Notes: generated by a model from the sequence alone, not told the origin. Shown: positions 37,198-48,892, counted from the stretch's first letter. The stretch: DNA of 64,000 nt from Aureimonas sp. SA4125 (GCF_019973775.1 NZ_AP025032.1:3100001-3164000); one strand, 5' to 3'. Made by a program: numbers and translations.

Positions 37198-38328
37198 ATG
37201 TCCAGCCAGTTTCAGATTTCCCGTCGCACCATTCTTGCCGGTGCGGCATTTTCCGGTGCCCTGGGCGCCATCATGACAGGGAGCGCCGCGCAGGCGGAAG
37301 ACACCCTGCCAAAGACCCTCGCGCCCGACGTCAGCACCCTGCCGCGCGTCAAGGTCGAACTTGCCACGCCACCCTTCGTGCACCCCCACACGCAGAAGGC
37401 CGTGGGTGGCCCGAAGATCGTCGAGTTCACCATGGTGATCGAGGAAAAGAAGCTGGTCGTCGACGGCGAGGGCACCGAGGTGCACGCCATGACCTTCAAC
37501 GGATCGGTCCCCGGCCCCTTGATGGTCGTGCATCAGGGCGATTACGTGGAACTCACCCTCGTCAATCCCGCAACCAACACCCTGCAGCACAACATCGATT
37601 TCCACGCCGCGACCGGCGCGCTGGGCGGCGGTTCCTTGACCGAGGTCAATCCCGGTGAAAGCACGGTCCTGCGCTTCAAGGCGACGCGCGCCGGCGTCTT
37701 CGTCTACCATTGCGCCCCTCCCGGAATGGTCCCGTGGCATGTGGTTTCCGGCATGAACGGCGCCATCATGGTGCTGCCGCGCGAGGGATTGACCGACGGC
37801 AAGGGCAAGGAACTCGTCTACGACCGCGTCTACTATGTCGGCGAACAGGACTTCTACATTCCCAGGGACGAGAACGGCGTCTTCAAGAAATACGAGGCAC
37901 CCGGCGATGCCTTCGAGGACACCGTCAAGGTCATGCGAACGCTGACCCCGACCCACATCGTCTTCAACGGCTCCGTCGGCGCGCTGACCGGCGACAACGC
38001 CCTCACCGCCGAGGTCGGCGACCGGGTGCTGATCATCCATTCGCAGGCCAATCGCGACACCCGTCCGCATCTCATCGGCGGCCACGGCGATTATGTCTGG
38101 GCTCATGGCAAGTTCAACAATCCGCCGGCCGTGGACCAGGAGACCTGGTTCATTCCGGGCGGCACGGCGGGAGCGGCCTACTACACCTTCCTGCAGCCGG
38201 GCATCTACGCCTATGTCAACCACAACCTCATCGAAGCCTTCGAGCTCGGGGCGGCCGGCCACTTCAAGGTCACCGGAGAGTGGAACGACGATCTGATGAC
38301 GTCGGTCAAGGCGGCTGGCCTCATCTGA
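37198..38328 (+). CDS. nirK: NirK, copper-containing nitrite reductase
   Basis: A 376-residue periplasmic two-domain cupredoxin that reduces nitrite to NO. The N-terminus is twin-arginine-like ([20 protein letters not shown]). Copper ligand motifs are visible: [37 protein letters not shown] (type 1 Cys, His and Met) and [13 protein letters not shown]. The ATG at 37198 follows TTGGAGG; an upstream ATG at 37159 coincides with the expected transcript start and is unlikely. nirV follows. It is intact, unlike the NO-reductase accessory gene norD. Confidence 0.97.
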   Translation: MSSQFQISRRTILAGAAFSGALGAIMTGSAAQAEDTLPKTLAPDVSTLPRVKVELATPPFVHPHTQKAVGGPKIVEFTMVIEEKKLVVDGEGTEVHAMTFNGSVPGPLMVVHQGDYVELTLVNPATNTLQHNIDFHAATGALGGGSLTEVNPGESTVLRFKATRAGVFVYHCAPPGMVPWHVVSGMNGAIMVLPREGLTDGKGKELVYDRVYYVGEQDFYIPRDENGVFKKYEAPGDAFEDTVKVMRTLTPTHIVFNGSVGALTGDNALTAEVGDRVLIIHSQANRDTRPHLIGGHGDYVWAHGKFNNPPAVDQETWFIPGGTAGAAYYTFLQPGIYAYVNHNLIEAFELGAAGHFKVTGEWNDDLMTSVKAAGLI

Positions 38329-38394
38329 GACGGGGTCGGCTGCGCCGGTAGAAACCGTGCCGGCGCAGCCTTCACAAGCAAAAGGGAGGCGACC

Positions 38395-39306
38395 GTGGCG
38401 ACCATTGCAGAAGAACGCAGGACTTCGGCGCTCTCCGTCGTTTTGCCGGTGATGCTTCTCGCCGGGCTCATCGGCGGACTGGCCCTGACGACGGGCCTGA
38501 TCGATACGGGCGGCATCGGCGGGGCCCTTCCCGGCCCGCCGACGGTGACCGTCCCGCCACGGACTTTCACCTATCGCAGCGATGGTGATTTCGTGAGAGC
38601 CGGCATCCCCGTCGATGCGCCGCTCGAGACGGTCGCGGTCGCCTCGCCGCTTCACGTCATGAAGTTCCAGGTGACGGTGGCGGATTATGCGCTCTGTGTT
38701 GCCGACAGAGCCTGCGCCGCGGCCGAAAGTAGGCCCGCCAGCATCCAGACCGTCCCGGTGACGGGCGTCAGCTATGACGACGCCCGGGCCTATGCCGATT
38801 GGCTGTCGACGAGGACGCGTCAGGTCTGGCGGTTGCCGAGCGATGCGGAATGGGCTTTCGCGGCCGGTACGCGCTTCGCTGACGATGCGCTGGGGATCGC
38901 CCTGAACAACAAGAACCCGGCCATTCGCTGGATCGCGAACTACGAACGGGAATCGGCCCGCAAGGCGGGGAGTCTGCAGGCGGCGCAACCACAGGGGAAC
39001 TTCGGCGAGAATGAATACGGCATCGCCGATATCGGCGGCAATGTCTGGGAATGGACCGGAACCTGCCACCGGCGCGTCGTGATGGACGGGGACGGCAGGA
39101 TCATCAGCCAGGCGCCGGCCTGCGGGGTCTATGTGCTGGAGGGAAAGCACCGGGCGCCGATGAGCTTTTTCATCCGCGATGCCAAGGGCGGCGGCTGCTC
39201 GGTCGGCACGCCTCCCGACAATCTCGGCTTCCGCCTGGTGCGCGACAGCCGCTGGTACGCCCCGCTCATCCGCGCTTTCGAGACCAGTCGGCTCCGGCCT
39301 GCCTGA
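38395..39306 (+). CDS. nirV: NirV, FGE-sulfatase-domain protein
   Basis: A 303-residue protein starting with GTG, preceded by GGGAGG. One N-terminal membrane helix (LPVMLLAGLIGGLALTTGLI) anchors a periplasmic domain of the formylglycine-generating-enzyme type: VMKFQVTVADYALCV, VTGVSYDDARAYADWLS, WRLPSDAEWAFAAG and GGNVWEWTGTCH. NirV is regularly encoded after nirK in alphaproteobacteria, and its role is not well defined. The spacing of 66 bp suggests co-transcription with nirK. Confidence 0.9.
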   Translation: MATIAEERRTSALSVVLPVMLLAGLIGGLALTTGLIDTGGIGGALPGPPTVTVPPRTFTYRSDGDFVRAGIPVDAPLETVAVASPLHVMKFQVTVADYALCVADRACAAAESRPASIQTVPVTGVSYDDARAYADWLSTRTRQVWRLPSDAEWAFAAGTRFADDALGIALNNKNPAIRWIANYERESARKAGSLQAAQPQGNFGENEYGIADIGGNVWEWTGTCHRRVVMDGDGRIISQAPACGVYVLEGKHRAPMSFFIRDAKGGGCSVGTPPDNLGFRLVRDSRWYAPLIRAFETSRLRPA

Positions 39307-39442
39307 TTGGTCCCGGCCCGCCGAGGCACCGACAACCGGCGCCTTCGCCGGACAGAGCGGCGGGGGTCCGGTACGATAGCACCTTGCGCTCGCGCGGGAA
39401 TGCTGGTGCAACGGCCCTTGCTTCACCCTTCGAGGATCAGCC

Positions 39443-40141
39443 GTGGCGGGAATAGACCGGACTCTCGTCAGATCGCTCACCCTGTTCGACAAGACGAGCG
39501 ACGCCGACCTGGACGCGCTGCTGGGCTCGGCCACCTCGCGCCGAGTTCCGCGCGGGGAAGCGGTCTTCGAGCAGGGCGCCTCCGCCACCCATTTCTACCT
39601 GTTGCTGCACGGCCGCCTGAAGGTGATGCAGGTCACTGCCGACGGCCAGCAGATCATCGTCCGCGTGGTTCATCCCGGCGATCTGTTCGGCTTTGCGCGA
39701 GCCCTGCAGCGGATCGACTATCCCGGCACCGCGATCGCCGCGGCCGAAAGCATCGTGCTCGTCTGGGCGACCGAGATGTGGCCGGTCTTCGTCGAGCAGA
39801 ATCCGGCACTGGCGATCGGTGCCATGCAGACGATCGGACAGCGGCTGGAAGAAGCCCATACCCGCATCCGGGAGATGTCGACGGAGGAGGTCGAGCGCCG
39901 CGTCGCGCATGCCGTGCTGAGACTCATCAAGCAGGCGGGCAAGACGGAGGAAAACGGCATCCGCATCGATTTTCAGATCTCCCGCCAGGACATCGCCGAA
40001 ATGACCGGCACGACGCTGCACACGGTTTCGCGCATTTTCAGTGCCTGGGAGGGCAAGGGGCTGGTCGAGGGTGGCCGGCAGAAACTGCTGGTGCTGGATC
40101 CCGAAGGTCTATCGAAGCTGGCTGACGGCAATCGCGACTGA
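39443..40141 (+). CDS. Intact Crp/Fnr-family regulator, NnrR/DNR-type
   Basis: A 232-residue regulator (GTG start with GAGG upstream). The sensor beta-roll ([32 protein letters not shown]) is followed by the dimer helix and a winged helix with [23 protein letters not shown]. It contains no cysteine, so it cannot hold an FNR-type Fe-S cluster. The recognition helix TTLHTVSR is the same as in the IS-broken regulator at 16395-18608, so both should read the same TTG-N8-CAA boxes. It lies between nirKV and pseudoazurin. NnrR is the best family guess. Confidence 0.85.
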   Translation: MAGIDRTLVRSLTLFDKTSDADLDALLGSATSRRVPRGEAVFEQGASATHFYLLLHGRLKVMQVTADGQQIIVRVVHPGDLFGFARALQRIDYPGTAIAAAESIVLVWATEMWPVFVEQNPALAIGAMQTIGQRLEEAHTRIREMSTEEVERRVAHAVLRLIKQAGKTEENGIRIDFQISRQDIAEMTGTTLHTVSRIFSAWEGKGLVEGGRQKLLVLDPEGLSKLADGNRD

Positions 40142-40174
40142 CGGCTTGAGGCCGTGCATTATCCGTGGCGCTGT

Positions 40175-40188
40175 TTGCGTTTTCTCAA
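40175..40188. promoter_or_regulatory. NnrR-type box for pseudoazurin
   Basis: TTGCGTTTTCTCAA (TTG-N8-CAA). At -41.5 it would start transcription near 40223, 40 nt before the gene. Confidence 0.72.
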
Positions 40189-40262
40189 CGATCGCCCCGG
40201 CGATCGCGCCTATCTCTCCGGCAACGATCGGACAGGATCGTCTGTCCCCAAGGAGAATGACC

Positions 40263-40700
40263 ATGACCATCGCTTCCAAGTTCCTCACGAGCATCGCGCT
40301 GCTCGCCTGCCTGAGCGCCCCTGCCCTTGCCGCCGATTTCGAAGTCCAGATGCTGAACAAGGGCGCCGATGGCATCATGGTCTTCGAGCCGGTGCTGACC
40401 AAGGTCAGTCCGGGTGACACCGTCACCTTCCTTCCGACCGACAAGAGCCACAATGCGGAAAGCGTCAAGGACATGTTTCCGGACGGCGCCGAGGCCTTCA
40501 AGGGCAAGGTCAACGAGGCGATCAAGGTGACGTTCACCGTCCCCGGCGCCTACGTCGTCAAGTGCACGCCGCATTATTCGATGGGCATGGCCGCGGTCAT
40601 CGTCGTCGGCGATCCGGCCGTCAACATCGAAAAGATCAAGACGGCAAAATATCCGAAAAAGGCAAGCGAACGCGTGCTTGGAGCACTTTCGGCTCTCTAA
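40263..40700 (+). CDS. Pseudoazurin, blue-copper electron donor
   Basis: A 145-residue periplasmic cupredoxin: a signal peptide ([18 protein letters not shown]), then [19 protein letters not shown] and the copper site with DKSHNAESV (His) and [17 protein letters not shown] (Cys, His, Met). It donates electrons to NirK and possibly NorC or NosZ. I take the ATG at 40263, 7 nt from AGGAG, rather than the ATG two codons earlier, which nearly touches it. A strong terminator follows 31 bp after the stop. Confidence 0.95.
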   Translation: MTIASKFLTSIALLACLSAPALAADFEVQMLNKGADGIMVFEPVLTKVSPGDTVTFLPTDKSHNAESVKDMFPDGAEAFKGKVNEAIKVTFTVPGAYVVKCTPHYSMGMAAVIVVGDPAVNIEKIKTAKYPKKASERVLGALSAL

Positions 40701-40731
40701 TCTGATCAATCAAAGTCAGCGAAACGACGTT

Positions 40732-40756
40732 ACGCCCCCATCTGGGGGCGTTTTCT
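40732..40756 (+). terminator. Rho-independent terminator after pseudoazurin
   Basis: Stem ACGCCCCCA / TGGGGGCGT with a 2-nt loop, directly followed by TTTTCTT. It marks the right boundary of the denitrification island. Confidence 0.9.
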
Positions 40757-40949
40757 TATGAAAAGCGATATGCGAGCGGCGTAAGCCTGCGGCGGATGCC
40801 GCCAGCGCGCTGGTTCAGTGGATCTGGTTGCGGCTTTCGGCCAAGGCTGCTCTGCCGAGGGTCCGGGCGCCGCGCGAGTTCTGCACGGCAAGCGGCTGAA
40901 CCAATTGTTGCCGATCGGGATCCGCAGGACGGAGCATGCCGGAGACTTC

Positions 40950-42776
<1,827 letters not shown>

Positions 42777-42778
42777 GG

Positions 42779-43639
42779 TCAGACTTCCTTGGCGAGGCGC
42801 GGATCGACGAGGTCGCGCAGGCCGTCGCCGACCAGTTGCAGCGACAAGACGGCCAGCACGATGGCGAGGCCGGGAAACAGCATCAGCCACGAGGCGCCGT
42901 TCATGTATTCGCGTCCGGAGGCGAGCATCGTCCCCCAGGTCGGCATGTCTGTCGATACGCCAACGCCGAGGAAGGATAGGCTCGCCTCCGCAAGCATGGC
43001 GGAGGCGAAGATGAATGTCGCCTGGACGAGGATCGGCGAGGCGAGATTGATGAGGATGTGCCGTGTCAGAATCTGCCAGGTCGGCAGGCCCAGCGCGACG
43101 GCGGACTCGATATAGGGAAGCCGCACCAGCACCAGCGTCGAGCCGCGCACGATGCGGGCGAGACGCGGCGCGTAGGTGATTCCAAGCGCCAGGATGACGT
43201 TAAGGAGCGACGGCCCGAGGGCGGCGACCAACGCGATGGCGAGAAGGATGTCGGGAAAGGACATCATCGCGTCGAGCAGACGCGAGATCGGCGCGTCGAG
43301 ACGCCGGAAATAGCCGGCGATGACGCCTAGGAAGATGCCGAGCACCGAGGCGATGCAGACAACGCCGAGGCTGACCAGCAACGACACCCGCCCGGCGAAG
43401 ATCGCGCGGGAGAAGACGTCGCGGCCGAACTCGTCGGTGCCGAAGAGATGCTGCAGCGACGGGGGTTTCAGCTTGTTGACGATCGAGAGCTTGTTCGGCG
43501 CATAGGGCGCGATGAACGGGGCGAGCAACGCGGCGAGGACGATCAGCGTCAGGATGACCGCGCCGAAGACGATGGCACGGTTGCCGAGCAGGCGACGAAG
43601 GCCAGCGCCGCGGGTGGGGACGACGGAAACCATGCTCAT
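42779..43639 (-). CDS. ABC transporter permease, DppC type
   Basis: A 286-residue inner-membrane permease with the DppC N-terminal extension (LLAPFIAPYAP...HLFGTDEFGRDVFSRAIFAGRVSLLVSL) and the EAA-like loop YIESAVALGLPTWQILTRHILIN. It forms the translocation pore with the DppB-type protein whose stop it overlaps. Confidence 0.92.
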   Translation of the reverse strand: MSMVSVVPTRGAGLRRLLGNRAIVFGAVILTLIVLAALLAPFIAPYAPNKLSIVNKLKPPSLQHLFGTDEFGRDVFSRAIFAGRVSLLVSLGVVCIASVLGIFLGVIAGYFRRLDAPISRLLDAMMSFPDILLAIALVAALGPSLLNVILALGITYAPRLARIVRGSTLVLVRLPYIESAVALGLPTWQILTRHILINLASPILVQATFIFASAMLAEASLSFLGVGVSTDMPTWGTMLASGREYMNGASWLMLFPGLAIVLAVLSLQLVGDGLRDLVDPRLAKEV

Positions 43640-44586
43640 GACCGCACCCGGGCATCGACGAGGAGATAGAGCATGTCGACCGCGAAGTTGATGAGGACAT
43701 AGATCGCGGCAACGACGAGAAGCGCGCCCTGGATGACCGGATAGTCGCGGCGCAGCACGGCAGAGACGACAAGGTTTCCGATCCCCGGCAGGCCGAAGAC
43801 CGTTTCCGTCACAACGGCGCCGGCGACGAGAAGCGCGATCGACAGGCCGATCACGGTGATGATCGGGATCAGGGCGTTCTTCAGCGCGTGCTTGAGAATG
43901 ACGCGGGCGGGGCTCGCCCCCTTGGCGCGGGCGGTGCGCACATAGTCGTCGCCGAGGACGTCCAGCATGGCGGCGCGGGTGAAGCGGGTGATCAGCGCGG
44001 AGTTGACGATGCCGAGGGCCAGCGCCGGCAGGACGAGATGCCGGAGGCGCTCGAGGAAGGCGGTATCCGGTCCGCCATAGCCGGAAGCCGGAAACCAGCC
44101 GAGGCTGACGGCGAAGGTCTGGATCAGGATCAGCCCCAGCCAGAAGCTCGGCACGCTGGCCGCGATCATCGTCACGCCGACGACGACCTGGTCGAAGGCG
44201 GTTCCACGCTTGACGGCCGACAGGATGCCGACCGGCAGCGCGATTGCGACCGCAATGAGGATCGAGAACAAAGTGAGGAAGAAGGTCGGCTCGGCGCGCG
44301 CCGCCAAGGCCGTCGTCACCGGCTGGTTGAGGAAGATCGACTGGCCGAGATCGCCGCGGACGACGTCGAACAGGAACTGTCCATATTGCTGGAGAAGGGG
44401 CGCGTCCAGCCCCATTCTGGCCCTGAGATCCGCGATGTCGGCGGGCGTTGCGTCCGTTCCCAGCATCATCGCCGCGGGATCCCCCGGCGTGACGCGCACG
44501 ATGACGAAGACGACCGTCACCACGAGGGCAAGCACGACGGCCATGCCGCCGAGCCGCCTGAGAAGAGCATTCAACAACCCCGACAT
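43636..44586 (-). CDS. ABC transporter permease, DppB type
   Basis: A 316-residue permease starting at MSGLLNALLRRLGGM. It has the family motifs RVTPGDPAAMMLG, YGQFLFDVVRGDLGQS and the EAA loop DDYVRTARAKGASPARVILKHALKNALIP. Its stop overlaps the start of the DppC-type gene by 4 bp. Confidence 0.92.
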   Translation of the reverse strand: MSGLLNALLRRLGGMAVVLALVVTVVFVIVRVTPGDPAAMMLGTDATPADIADLRARMGLDAPLLQQYGQFLFDVVRGDLGQSIFLNQPVTTALAARAEPTFFLTLFSILIAVAIALPVGILSAVKRGTAFDQVVVGVTMIAASVPSFWLGLILIQTFAVSLGWFPASGYGGPDTAFLERLRHLVLPALALGIVNSALITRFTRAAMLDVLGDDYVRTARAKGASPARVILKHALKNALIPIITVIGLSIALLVAGAVVTETVFGLPGIGNLVVSAVLRRDYPVIQGALLVVAAIYVLINFAVDMLYLLVDARVRS

Positions 44587-44608
44587 CGCGGATCTTTCGG
44601 TTCGTGGA

Positions 44609-46129
44609 TCAGGATTTTGGCGTGACGTTCCAGAAACGCGGCCAGTAGGCGGGCGTGTAGCCGCTGACGGCCTTCGAGATGCCGCCGAGGGCATTGAAGT
44701 TGCCGACCTTCACCAGCGGCGCGTCGTCGTAGATCACGCTCTGGATGCCTTCCCACGCCTTGAACTTCTCGTCCTGCGTGGTGGCGGCGAGGTAGACCGA
44801 GACCGCAGCGGCCTTGGCGTCCGAGACGTACCAGCCGGGATAGGTGTCGGTGATCGTGTTCAGCGTCGACGGATCACCCGGGAAGTTGGAATGGGTGATG
44901 AAGATGTCCCACTGCGCGGGATCGGCGCGGCGGGTGGTCAGCGTCGCCCAGTCCGCGACCTGCAGGTCGACCTTGAAGCCGGCCGCCTCGAGATAGGCCT
45001 TGGCCACCTCGCCGGTCTTGTAGTGGTATTCGTACTGGCGGCTGGTCAGGATCCGGATCGGCGTGCCGTCGTAGCCCGCTTCCTCCATCAGGGCCGCCGC
45101 GGCCTCGGGATCGCCCTCGCCATAGCGCGTGACGCCGGCTTCGGTGTGCCAGACGAAGCCCTTCGGGAAGAGCGCGCCGTCGACGCCGAAGAAGCGCTCG
45201 TCCGAGAAGGCGGCGAGCATCATGTCGGTCGGGTTGAGCGCCACCTGCACCGCCTGGCGGAGCGGCTTGGCGGTGAGGAGGCCCGCCTTCATGTTCATGT
45301 TGAGCGAGGTCCAGCCGGCATTCTCGTAGATCGCCGGCTTGGCGACGTCGCTCGCCTCGACCCGCTCATAGGCGCTGAACGGCAGGGAGTCGGCATAGTC
45401 GAACTGCCCGGCGATCAGGCCCTCGACGCGGGTATTGGCATCCGGCACCGGCACGAAGCGGATCTCGCCGGCGACGGCCTCGCGCTTGCCGGCATAGTTG
45501 CTGGCCTCGCCCTCGGGCGACTTGTAGCCGTCGAAGCGCACCAGCTGGGTGAACTGGTCGGGCCGGCGCTCCTTCAGGGAATAGGGACCGGTGCCGACGA
45601 ATTCGGCCAGCGTATCGCCGGCCTTCTCGGACGGCAGGATGACCGACGCCTGTGAGAGCGTGGCGACGAGCGGCGAGTAGCGCGACTTCAGCTTGATGAC
45701 GACGGCGTGCTCGCCGTCGTCCGCGATGCTCTCGACGACGGCGGCGACCTGCTTGCCCTTGGAGTTGATCTTCATCCAGCGGTTCAGCGAGGTGACGACG
45801 TCGGCAGCGTCGAAGGTCGTGCCGTCGTGGAAGGTCACGCCCTCGCGGAGCGCGATCTTGTATGTCAGGCCATCTTCCGAGATCTCCGGCAGCGCTGCGG
45901 CCAGAAGCGGCTGCGACTGCCATTCGGCATCGAAGGTGTAGAGCGTTTCAAAAATATGCTGGGTGATGGTGATGACGATGTCGGTCGGCGTCTGCATCTG
46001 GTCGAGCGTCGGCGGCTCGCCGATGGTTGCAACCGTAAGGACGCCGCCGGGGGCCTGCGCGAGCGCCGCGGTGGCGGTGCCGCAGAGGAGCGCCGCGATG
46101 CCGGCAGCGAGGAAACGTGAGGTCTTCAT
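44609..46129 (-). CDS. ABC transporter substrate-binding protein, peptide type (family 5)
   Basis: A 506-residue periplasmic binding protein: signal peptide (FLAAGIAALLCGTATAALAQA), then family-5 motifs ITQHIFETLYTFD, TYKIALREGVTFHDGTTFDAADVVTSLNRW and FVGTGPYSLKE. The ligand is not readable from sequence; the M81, RidA and D-amino-acid-type neighbours suggest small peptides or modified amino acids. Confidence 0.9.
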   Translation of the reverse strand: MKTSRFLAAGIAALLCGTATAALAQAPGGVLTVATIGEPPTLDQMQTPTDIVITITQHIFETLYTFDAEWQSQPLLAAALPEISEDGLTYKIALREGVTFHDGTTFDAADVVTSLNRWMKINSKGKQVAAVVESIADDGEHAVVIKLKSRYSPLVATLSQASVILPSEKAGDTLAEFVGTGPYSLKERRPDQFTQLVRFDGYKSPEGEASNYAGKREAVAGEIRFVPVPDANTRVEGLIAGQFDYADSLPFSAYERVEASDVAKPAIYENAGWTSLNMNMKAGLLTAKPLRQAVQVALNPTDMMLAAFSDERFFGVDGALFPKGFVWHTEAGVTRYGEGDPEAAAALMEEAGYDGTPIRILTSRQYEYHYKTGEVAKAYLEAAGFKVDLQVADWATLTTRRADPAQWDIFITHSNFPGDPSTLNTITDTYPGWYVSDAKAAAVSVYLAATTQDEKFKAWEGIQSVIYDDAPLVKVGNFNALGGISKAVSGYTPAYWPRFWNVTPKS

Positions 46130-46193
46130 AACCGTTCTCCTTGTTGATGGGGTGCCGGTCCGGCTCGCGAGCGAGCGCGGCTCGGTGGGTCGT

Positions 46194-47672
46194 TCAGGCA
46201 CCAAGGCCGAGTGGATCGGCGACCCGTGGCCAGAGGTTCAGGCTCGCCTTGACGTAAGGCGTCGTCGCGGGATCGGTGGGATAGGAGGTCGGCGCGGCGA
46301 CGTAGACGATCTCGGATGCCACCGGCTGGAAGCCGGCATGGAAATGGTTGGTGGATTTCACCAGGAGGACGTCCTTGGCAGCAAAGTCGATGCCGAGGTT
46401 GGAGAAGATGTCGGGCTCATAGGTCTGGGTTCGGCTGGTGATGAGCACGACGTCGATTTCGGTGCCCACGAGACGCACGACGGCCGCGCGGCCGAGCGTT
46501 ACCCGGCTGGCGCGAAAGCTCTGCCAACCTTCGGCGACCGTGCGCAGGACCGTCACACGGGCGTCGAAAGGCGCGCCGCCATGCCGGCTCGACTTGCCGC
46601 CGAAGCGTAGCTCGATCTCGGCGCCCTCGCCCGCCGCATGGCAGAAGGAAACGGCAATGGGATCCCAGATCGTGGCCACGGCGATCCGGTCCATGCCGCG
46701 CTCCACCATGCGGCAGAGGATGTGCGTCGCGTCCCCCGCGACGCCGCCGCCCGGATTGTCCCAGACGTCGGCAACGACGACAGGCTTGCCCGTGCCGCCG
46801 CGCACCAGCTCCGCCGCGCGGTCGAGACCGGTTTCGGTGTCGACGATCGGCATCGCCGTGGTGCCGCGCAGGGCATAGAGCTCGTGGCCGAGGGTTTCGG
46901 CCAGCCTTTCGCCCTTCTCCTTGTTGCCGTCGGTGACGACGACGATGCGCGTTCCCATCTCCGGCACGTCGCCGGCCATGAAGCCATGGATCACCGAGAC
47001 CGAGAGGATCGTGTCCTTCTGCATCGCCTTGAGGCGATCGACGAAACCGCGCATCGGCTCGCGGCTTGTCGGATAGAGGCCGATCATCTTGCAGTCGAAG
47101 GTCGAGATGATCGGGCGGATCTCGCCGCGGATGGTGCGCAGCGCGAGGTCCACCACATGCTCGCCGCGCTCCTCGAAATCGGTATGCGGGAATTCGAGGA
47201 AGGTGGCGAGAATGTCGAGTTTTTCGACGCGCAGCGGCGACAGATGCGAATGCGGGTCGAACTCGGCGGCGACCGTGACGTCCGGCCCGACGATGGCGCG
47301 AACCCGGGCGAGGAAATCGCCCTCCGGATCGTCATATCCCTGCGCGACCATTGCACCATGAAGCCCCAGCACCACGCCGTGCACGGGCAGCGCGGCTTCA
47401 AGTTCCGCCAGGATCGTGTCGCGCAGCGCCTCGTAGGTCTGGCGCTGGATCAGGCCGGCTGGCTCCGCCCAGCAGGACGTGCCCTCGATCACCTCGAAGC
47501 CTTCGGCCCGACCCCGCCGCCGCAGAATCGGCACCGGGGAGGAGCAGAGCGTCGGTGTCTCCGGATGCGCGCCCGGACCTGCGTAGAAGGCGGCGCGAAA
47601 GGAATCGACATCCGTCGGCACGGGCGAAAACGTATTGGTTTCGGTAGCGAGCGACGCTGTGAAAATACGCAT
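46194..47672 (-). CDS. M81-family metallopeptidase (MlrC-like)
   Basis: A 492-residue protein with the M81 N-terminal domain (ASLATETNTFSPVPTDVDSF, VLGLHGAMVAQGYDDPEGDFLARVR, AEFDPHSHLS with conserved His/Asp metal ligands) and the MlrC C-terminal domain (VVVADVWDNPGGGVAGDATHILCRM). MlrC degrades linear microcystin fragments, but most homologues sit with peptide ABC transporters and have unknown substrates, as here. It follows the IclR gene by 18 bp. Confidence 0.88.
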   Translation of the reverse strand: MRIFTASLATETNTFSPVPTDVDSFRAAFYAGPGAHPETPTLCSSPVPILRRRGRAEGFEVIEGTSCWAEPAGLIQRQTYEALRDTILAELEAALPVHGVVLGLHGAMVAQGYDDPEGDFLARVRAIVGPDVTVAAEFDPHSHLSPLRVEKLDILATFLEFPHTDFEERGEHVVDLALRTIRGEIRPIISTFDCKMIGLYPTSREPMRGFVDRLKAMQKDTILSVSVIHGFMAGDVPEMGTRIVVVTDGNKEKGERLAETLGHELYALRGTTAMPIVDTETGLDRAAELVRGGTGKPVVVADVWDNPGGGVAGDATHILCRMVERGMDRIAVATIWDPIAVSFCHAAGEGAEIELRFGGKSSRHGGAPFDARVTVLRTVAEGWQSFRASRVTLGRAAVVRLVGTEIDVVLITSRTQTYEPDIFSNLGIDFAAKDVLLVKSTNHFHAGFQPVASEIVYVAAPTSYPTDPATTPYVKASLNLWPRVADPLGLGA

Positions 47673-47690
47673 GGGACCCTTCAGGCTGGA

Positions 47691-48482
47691 TCAGCCGGGT
47701 TTGGCGAAGAGGGGCGAGATCTGTGCGGCGGCCTGTTTCAGGCTGGCGAGGTAGGCGGCGTGATTGCGATAGGCGTCCTCGCGCGGCGCCACGATGCAGA
47801 GCGTCGCTTCCGCTCTGCCGAGCGCAGAGCGCACCGGTACCGCAAAGCAATGGGTGTAGCTGTCGAGGGCGCTGTCGAAGGTGAAATGCCCGACCACCCT
47901 CGCCGCCTCGACCTCGGCAAGGAAGGCGTTGCGGTCGATCGGGCGGCCGTCCGGAAGGGCGAAATCTTCCGGCGGCACGAAGGCCGCGATGCCGGCGGCA
48001 TCGAGATGGCCGACCAGAAGACGACCGGAAGCCGTCCAGGTCAGGGGGACGCGGTGACCGATATTGGTGGTGATGCGGAAGGGGCGCGTGCCGTCGCGGG
48101 CGGTGGCGACGATGTACTTGTTGCCGTCGAGCCGGCAGAACTGAGCGGTCTCCTGCGTGTCTTCGACGATGCGGCCGAGGGCTGCCTCGATCGCCATCTG
48201 CCTGCTGGACAGGGCGGCATGGGCGGCGCCCAGGATATGCAGGCGGTCGCCCAGGAACAGGCGCCCGTCGCCGACTTCCTCGAGAAAGCCGCGACGGACG
48301 AGAAGCGCCGTGAGATCGTAGACGGTGGAGCGCGGCGCGCCCAGTTCCTGGGCGATCTCGTTCGGCCGCATGGCGCGGCGCGCACCGGCGAGAAAGTCGA
48401 GTATGTCGAAAGCCCGGTCGAGACCGCGCGAGCGACCGCCGCCCGCCTTGACCACACCACTCTCGGTCGCCGCGTCCGCCAT
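47691..48482 (-). CDS. IclR-family transcriptional regulator
   Basis: A 263-residue regulator: N-terminal winged helix (GLDRAFDILDFLAGARRAMRPNEIAQELGAPRSTVYDLTALLVRRGFL) and the C-terminal IclR effector domain (NIGHRVPLTWTASGRLLVGHLD). It is the second gene of the operon, 2 bp after the RidA stop. A symmetric TGTCCG-N6-CGGACA in the divergent promoter is its probable operator. Confidence 0.9.
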   Translation of the reverse strand: MADAATESGVVKAGGGRSRGLDRAFDILDFLAGARRAMRPNEIAQELGAPRSTVYDLTALLVRRGFLEEVGDGRLFLGDRLHILGAAHAALSSRQMAIEAALGRIVEDTQETAQFCRLDGNKYIVATARDGTRPFRITTNIGHRVPLTWTASGRLLVGHLDAAGIAAFVPPEDFALPDGRPIDRNAFLAEVEAARVVGHFTFDSALDSYTHCFAVPVRSALGRAEATLCIVAPREDAYRNHAAYLASLKQAAAQISPLFAKPG

Positions 48483-48484
48483 CG

Positions 48485-48868
48485 TCACTTCTTCCGGAAG
48501 GCGACGCAGTCGATCTCGACCTTGCAGTCGACCATCATCGACGCCTGCACGCAGGCCCGCGCCGGGGGATGCGCGCCGAAATACTCGGCATAGACCCCGT
48601 TGAAGCTCCAGAAGTCGCGTGGATCGTCGAGCCATACGCCGACACGCACCACGTCCTCAAGGCCGTAGCCGGCCTCGTGAAGTATGGCGATCAGGTTTTC
48701 CATCGTCTTGCGCGTTTGGGCGACGATGCCGCCGGCGACAATCTCGCCCTTTTCCATCGCGACCTGGCCGGAAACATAGAGCCATCCATCGGCCTCGACG
48801 GCACGGGCGAAGGGTAGCCCCTGTTTCCCGGCCCCGGTCTCGCCGGCGCCATAGCGGATTAACGACAT
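48485..48868 (-). CDS. RidA-family (YjgF/UK114) protein
   Basis: A 127-residue RidA-type enamine/imine deaminase. It has LPFARAVEADGWLYVSGQVAM and the C-terminal PPARACVQASMMVDCKVEIDCVA with the conserved Arg and Glu. Such proteins clear reactive 2-aminoacrylate formed by PLP enzymes, which fits the divergent PLP-dependent D-amino-acid enzyme. It is the first gene of the minus-strand operon. Confidence 0.9.
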   Translation of the reverse strand: MSLIRYGAGETGAGKQGLPFARAVEADGWLYVSGQVAMEKGEIVAGGIVAQTRKTMENLIAILHEAGYGLEDVVRVGVWLDDPRDFWSFNGVYAEYFGAHPPARACVQASMMVDCKVEIDCVAFRKK

Positions 48869-48892
48869 GCAGTGCTCCTCGGTCCAAAGTCA

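Noticed and set aside
36973..39588. Minus-strand frame of about 871 codons opposite nirK and nirV
   Set aside because: Antisense of unambiguous nirK and nirV; it would also cover the nirK/nnrS regulatory region.
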